NCBI GenBank assembly: GCA_046313675.1
Contig: JBKBXU010000236.1
Location: 1-7,622, forward strand
DNA: 7,622 nt
Reading direction: 5' to 3'
Source of the DNA: JBKBXU01 sp046313675
Lineage (GTDB): Bacteria > Bacteroidota > Bacteroidia > Cytophagales > Cytophagaceae
Position 1 is the stretch's first letter, and each line of letters begins with the position of its first letter. Shown here piece after piece: positions 4,675 to 7,622 of this stretch. The translations under genes and the position numbers were made by a program. The notes below the pieces were generated by a model. It was not told where the DNA came from. It saw only the letters and a program-made list of their open reading frames with translations, and did no database searches.

Positions 4675-6207
4675 ATGGATATATTAAAAGAAATCATAGA
4701 GTGTCTGGAAGAGCAGGAGAAAAAAGAGTTCAGAATCTTTGTCAACAGATACCGGAGAAGATCCTCCCGGGTCGATCTGAAGCTGTTTAATCTTTACTGT
4801 AAAGAAGAATCGCTCAAAAGAGAAAGCCTGATAAAAAACCTTTACGGATCTTCGTTCAAAATTGAAGCTTATCATGGAACCCGGAAGCGACTTATCCGCA
4901 CATTAGTTGAATTCATTCCTTTACAATTAAAGCAGATAAACACCGAATCGGAACGATCTATTGAAAACTTGCTATTTGTAACCAGCTATTTATTTGAACA
5001 TCAGAAAAATGCTGTAGCATGGAATTTTCTAAAGCAGGCGGAAGAGCTTGCTAAAAAAACGGAAAACTATAACCTCCTCAATTCTATTTATTCCATGCAA
5101 ATCCAAAATTATGAAATGGATTCTGCCGGGGATCTTAAGCAATTAATTGAAACCAAAGAGCTTTGCCAGCAAAAAGCTCTTGAAGATGACAATGCCAATA
5201 TTGCGTACCAGATTATTCGTTTTGAGCTGGAAAAAGCCAAGCGCGAAGGCATAGAAATTAACCTTGACAAAATCAGCCAGCACGTTTTGGAGGAATACCA
5301 TTTTGACACCAATGTGCTCTCCCGGCCTAAACTCCTTCACAATCTGATCGCCATTACGAGAAGTGCGCGTTTGTCACGCAAAGAGTTTTTTATGTTTGAG
5401 CCATACATTGAACAAAAATACCTTGATGTAGAAGCGAAAAATCTTTTCAATGAATTTAACCACCATTATAAGGTAAACATGCTTTATATGCTGGCGCATG
5501 TAAAGTACCGTAACAAGAAATTTAATGAAACCATTGATTACCTGAACCGACTATTTGAAAATTTATGTCATTATAGCCGAAGCCAATTCAATCGATTCTA
5601 CCCTAAGTATGTACTTTTACTAGCGGCCGTAAAGGCTTACTCCGGAGAAAACCTGGAAGCCGCGGTCCTTTTGGAAAATCTTCTCAATGACAAAAAAATA
5701 AAACTTGATCATCCGGTTTACCTGAATGCCTGCCTCAACCTTGTTACCTATTATTTCCAAATGGAAGAATACAACAAGGCTATAAAAATGTTTTTAAATA
5801 TTGGCCACAGCGACAATCGGTTGACCAAGATAATGGGCCGTGAATGGGTGATGAAAAAAAGTCTGGCAGAAATTCTCATCCAGTTTGAACTTGGAAATTC
5901 AGAAATTGTGGACCAGCGGATAAAGTCTGCATGCAAAACATTTAATGACATTTTTCACCGTCCGGTTTACAAGCGGGTAGAAACATACCTTTTGCTGGTA
6001 AAAGCCCTGAACAACAACCCGTCCATTGCTTCCACAGCAGAATTCCGCAAACGGGTGGAAGATGCTTTTGAATATGTGAGCATGGAGGAAGAAGATCTTC
6101 AGGCAACAACTGCTTTTTGCTGGATTAAAGCCAAGATTCAAAACAAAAAGTATTACGATGTGCTGGTGCATACCGTCAACTTCAGATACAGGGAGCAATT
6201 AGTTTAA
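4675..6207 (+). CDS. TPR-like all-helical protein of unknown function
   Basis: A 510-aa soluble protein with no signal peptide or membrane segment, so probably cytoplasmic. I cannot assign a named family. The N-terminal 80 or so residues are charged and basic (EEQEKKEFRIFVNRYRRR, KNLYGSS, AYHGTRKRLIRTLVEF) and look like a compact helical domain. From about residue 95 onward the chain is a series of amphipathic helix pairs with TPR-like A/G-Y-F spacing, for example NAVAWNFLKQAEELAKK, YRNKKFNETIDYLNRLFENL, and MEEYNKAIKMFLNIG. Such arrays normally bind proteins or peptides. It is preceded by a palindrome overlapping its promoter, and its stop lies 5 bases from the stop of the convergent PorP/SprF gene. 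No enzyme motif is visible. ATG chosen as the first in frame after the predicted promoter; there is no Shine-Dalgarno site. Confidence 0.85.
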   Translation: MDILKEIIECLEEQEKKEFRIFVNRYRRRSSRVDLKLFNLYCKEESLKRESLIKNLYGSSFKIEAYHGTRKRLIRTLVEFIPLQLKQINTESERSIENLLFVTSYLFEHQKNAVAWNFLKQAEELAKKTENYNLLNSIYSMQIQNYEMDSAGDLKQLIETKELCQQKALEDDNANIAYQIIRFELEKAKREGIEINLDKISQHVLEEYHFDTNVLSRPKLLHNLIAITRSARLSRKEFFMFEPYIEQKYLDVEAKNLFNEFNHHYKVNMLYMLAHVKYRNKKFNETIDYLNRLFENLCHYSRSQFNRFYPKYVLLLAAVKAYSGENLEAAVLLENLLNDKKIKLDHPVYLNACLNLVTYYFQMEEYNKAIKMFLNIGHSDNRLTKIMGREWVMKKSLAEILIQFELGNSEIVDQRIKSACKTFNDIFHRPVYKRVETYLLLVKALNNNPSIASTAEFRKRVEDAFEYVSMEEEDLQATTAFCWIKAKIQNKKYYDVLVHTVNFRYREQLV

Positions 6208-6212
6208 CCCAA

Positions 6213-7079
6213 TCAATTGAACCGATAGCCTATGACAAGCTCAAAGGAATTAAACCACTGAGGAGTCTGAGACATAAAGGGGCTGTTATATAAAAAAGAA
6301 AAAAGAGGCTTATTGTCTCCTGAATCAGGTTGGACAGATATAAGAAATGAAAGCCCACGGTTAATCCTGGCAATGCTTCCAAAAGAGAACAACTCTCTGA
6401 CGGTAGCCATAGCGGCAATATCAAAGTCATCAGGATACTCGGAGAGTGCTCTGTACAAACTATAAGTAGTTAATTTCAAGTCTGGAGAAACGTCTAATTC
6501 TGCCGAAATAAAATATGTATAGTATCGATTAAGGCGCAAGTTGCCTGCCACCGGACTTGATTCGGCATTAAGCACCTGGAAAGATGCAACACCGGCACTT
6601 AATGCCTTCCGTCGCAAAATAAGTCCCAGGTTCGCATCAGGAAAAACCGAAGAGCCTGCTCCTGTAGCTGTAGGCGCTGTAAATGAAACCTGTGCAAAAC
6701 CAAAAGAAGCACCCGCCATCAGGTAGGTATCATCATAAACAGGAAGCATGTAGGCATAATTAAATGAAGCCCGGGGCCTCTGGATATAAGGGCCTTCCCG
6801 CTCATTAAAAAACACAAGCCGCATGGTATGAGCAGCCTCGTTTTCGTTCCTAAAAACTTTTTCAGCCGTAACTGAGTACGTTGAAACTTTCCGAAATGGC
6901 CCGGTTCTTTGTTTAAATCCTCCGACAAATTCTGCCTTCCCTTCTCTGCTTACATGTGCGGGATTAATAAGTGCAAAGTTATAGAAATAAGATGCATAGC
7001 TTTCCGGATACAGGTTTACCGTTTGCCCCTTGGCAAGTCCGGAAACAAGAACCATTATGATTACTACATGAATTCGCAC
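6213..7079 (-). CDS. PorP/SprF-family outer-membrane protein (type IX secretion/gliding associated)
   Basis: A 288-aa beta-barrel protein. PorP and SprF are linked to type IX secretion and to surface delivery of specific large proteins in Porphyromonas and Flavobacterium; many genomes hold several paralogues, each often paired with one cargo. Seen directly: a signal peptide (MRIHVVIIMVLVSGLAKG, residues 1-18, before Gln19); the family hallmark SYFYNFALINPAHVS (30-44, NPA at 39-41); alternating strands rich in Y/F/S/G; a PDANLGLILRR segment (148-157); and a final strand LVIGYRFN typical of an outer-membrane barrel end. The start is a GTG at 7079-7077. The next in-frame ATG would leave only about ten residues of signal peptide, so GTG is preferred. 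TAACTTTTG just upstream (7090-7082) would place the transcript start almost at the GTG. No large adhesin cargo gene is in the window. Confidence 0.9.
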   Translation of the reverse strand: MRIHVVIIMVLVSGLAKGQTVNLYPESYASYFYNFALINPAHVSREGKAEFVGGFKQRTGPFRKVSTYSVTAEKVFRNENEAAHTMRLVFFNEREGPYIQRPRASFNYAYMLPVYDDTYLMAGASFGFAQVSFTAPTATGAGSSVFPDANLGLILRRKALSAGVASFQVLNAESSPVAGNLRLNRYYTYFISAELDVSPDLKLTTYSLYRALSEYPDDFDIAAMATVRELFSFGSIARINRGLSFLISVQPDSGDNKPLFSFLYNSPFMSQTPQWFNSFELVIGYRFN

Positions 7080-7164
7080 CGCAAAAGTTATACAAAAGAT
7101 TGATAAAATTAAATTATTTTTACATTCGTTACTTTGTCGGCCTTTAATTGTATTTTAATTGTTA

Positions 7165-7622
7165 GTGAAAATATCAGAAGACAATATACCGGATCTTATA
7201 CGTGAGGGAAAAGACCGGGAGGTGGTACCTGTACTATACAAAAAGGTATTGCCCCTGGTAGAGAAGTATATTGTTTCCAGAAAAGGGAATAAAGAGGACG
7301 CTTATGATGTTTTTCAGGATGCTTTGTTGCTATTTTATAAACAGGTAATTAAAAAAACATTTAACCCTAAATATAAGGTCTATGGATATATATTTCGAAT
7401 ATGCATAAACCTGTGGATCAATAAAATAAGAAAAGACAAACGAATAGACTGGACCGAAGAACTTCCTGAGATGACGGAAGATTTCCCGGAAATTAAGGAG
7501 GATTTATTGATCAGGAGAGATGAGAATATCGTTAAACAGGTCTTTGCAGGAATAGGGGAAAAATGCATAGAACTTCTGACTTTTACCATTTATGAGAGTC
7601 TCCCCCTGAAGGAAGTAATGGA
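7165..7622 (+). CDS. ECF-type sigma-70 family RNA polymerase sigma factor, 3' end outside the window
   Basis: 152 codons are visible. Region 2 is recognisable: an N-terminal helix with VPVLYKKVLPLVEKYI, then NKEDAYDVFQDALLLFYKQV (region 2.2, core-binding helix). YGYIFRICINLWINKIRK (about residues 73-90) corresponds to region 2.3-2.4, which reads the -10 element. An acidic linker follows (WTEELPEMTEDFPEIKED). The start of region 4 is CIELLTFTIYESLPLKEVM, where the HTH that reads the -35 element begins. Only a few residues of region 4 are seen. Start: GTG at 7165, preceded in frame by a TAA at 7156-7158, with only a TTG (7159) as alternative. No anti-sigma gene is visible. It is divergent from the PorP/SprF gene with 85 bases between them, and TTACTTTG upstream is a possible -7 box. 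Confidence 0.88.
   Translation, partial: MKISEDNIPDLIREGKDREVVPVLYKKVLPLVEKYIVSRKGNKEDAYDVFQDALLLFYKQVIKKTFNPKYKVYGYIFRICINLWINKIRKDKRIDWTEELPEMTEDFPEIKEDLLIRRDENIVKQVFAGIGEKCIELLTFTIYESLPLKEVM

Noticed and set aside
6541..6726. Plus-strand 61-codon ORF
   Set aside because: Antisense shadow of the well-supported PorP/SprF-family gene. The same reasoning removes the other small frames inside the dehydrogenase, the helical-repeat gene and the sigma factor gene.

Overview
The window is AT-rich bacterial chromosome, most likely from the Bacteroidota and probably a Cytophagales-type organism. The main evidence is a PorP/SprF-family outer-membrane protein, which is a lineage-restricted type IX secretion/gliding family. 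Supporting evidence is promoters of the Bacteroidota form (TTG, 19 bases, TAnnTTTG) and the absence of Shine-Dalgarno sites before most genes. Genus and species cannot be read from the sequence alone.

Layout. (1) 1-1296: 3' part of a VLCAD/ACAD9-like acyl-CoA dehydrogenase, closed by a strong intrinsic terminator at 1301-1334. (2) 1479-3161: an accessory island with two toxin-antitoxin-like operons. The first has an intact antitoxin and a RelE/ParE toxin broken by a 1-base frameshift at a T6 run. The second has a 55-aa putative antitoxin overlapping a zeta-toxin-like P-loop kinase. Between them, on the minus strand, lies a 71-codon C-terminal fragment (2091-2309) of the gene that follows. (3) 3342-4103, minus: the intact gene, a 253-aa secreted protein of no family I can name. 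It carries a His...Cys arrangement like the catalytic dyad of clan CD (caspase/legumain-like) peptidases. (4) 4104-4674: a 571-base non-coding region. It holds two tandem, related, minus-strand small-RNA-like units with terminator hairpins, one behind an excellent promoter, and a perfect 23-bp palindrome overlapping the -33 box of a plus-strand promoter. (5) 4675-6207: a 510-aa all-helical, TPR-like protein of unknown function. (6) 6213-7079, minus: PorP/SprF-family protein, tail to tail with the previous gene. (7) 7165-end, plus: the start of an ECF-type sigma-70 factor, divergent from PorP/SprF.

How they may work together. The dehydrogenase belongs to fatty-acid beta-oxidation and is unrelated to the rest. 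The TA island looks like a region of gene gain and decay: a frameshifted toxin, a truncated paralogue, and a TA pair lying between two copies of the same gene end. The most unusual part is 3342-4674: a secreted putative cysteine-peptidase-like protein preceded on its own strand by two paralogous small RNAs or attenuator-like elements, facing a palindrome-controlled helical-repeat gene. The sigma factor/PorP pair suggests envelope or secretion regulation, but that link rests only on adjacency.
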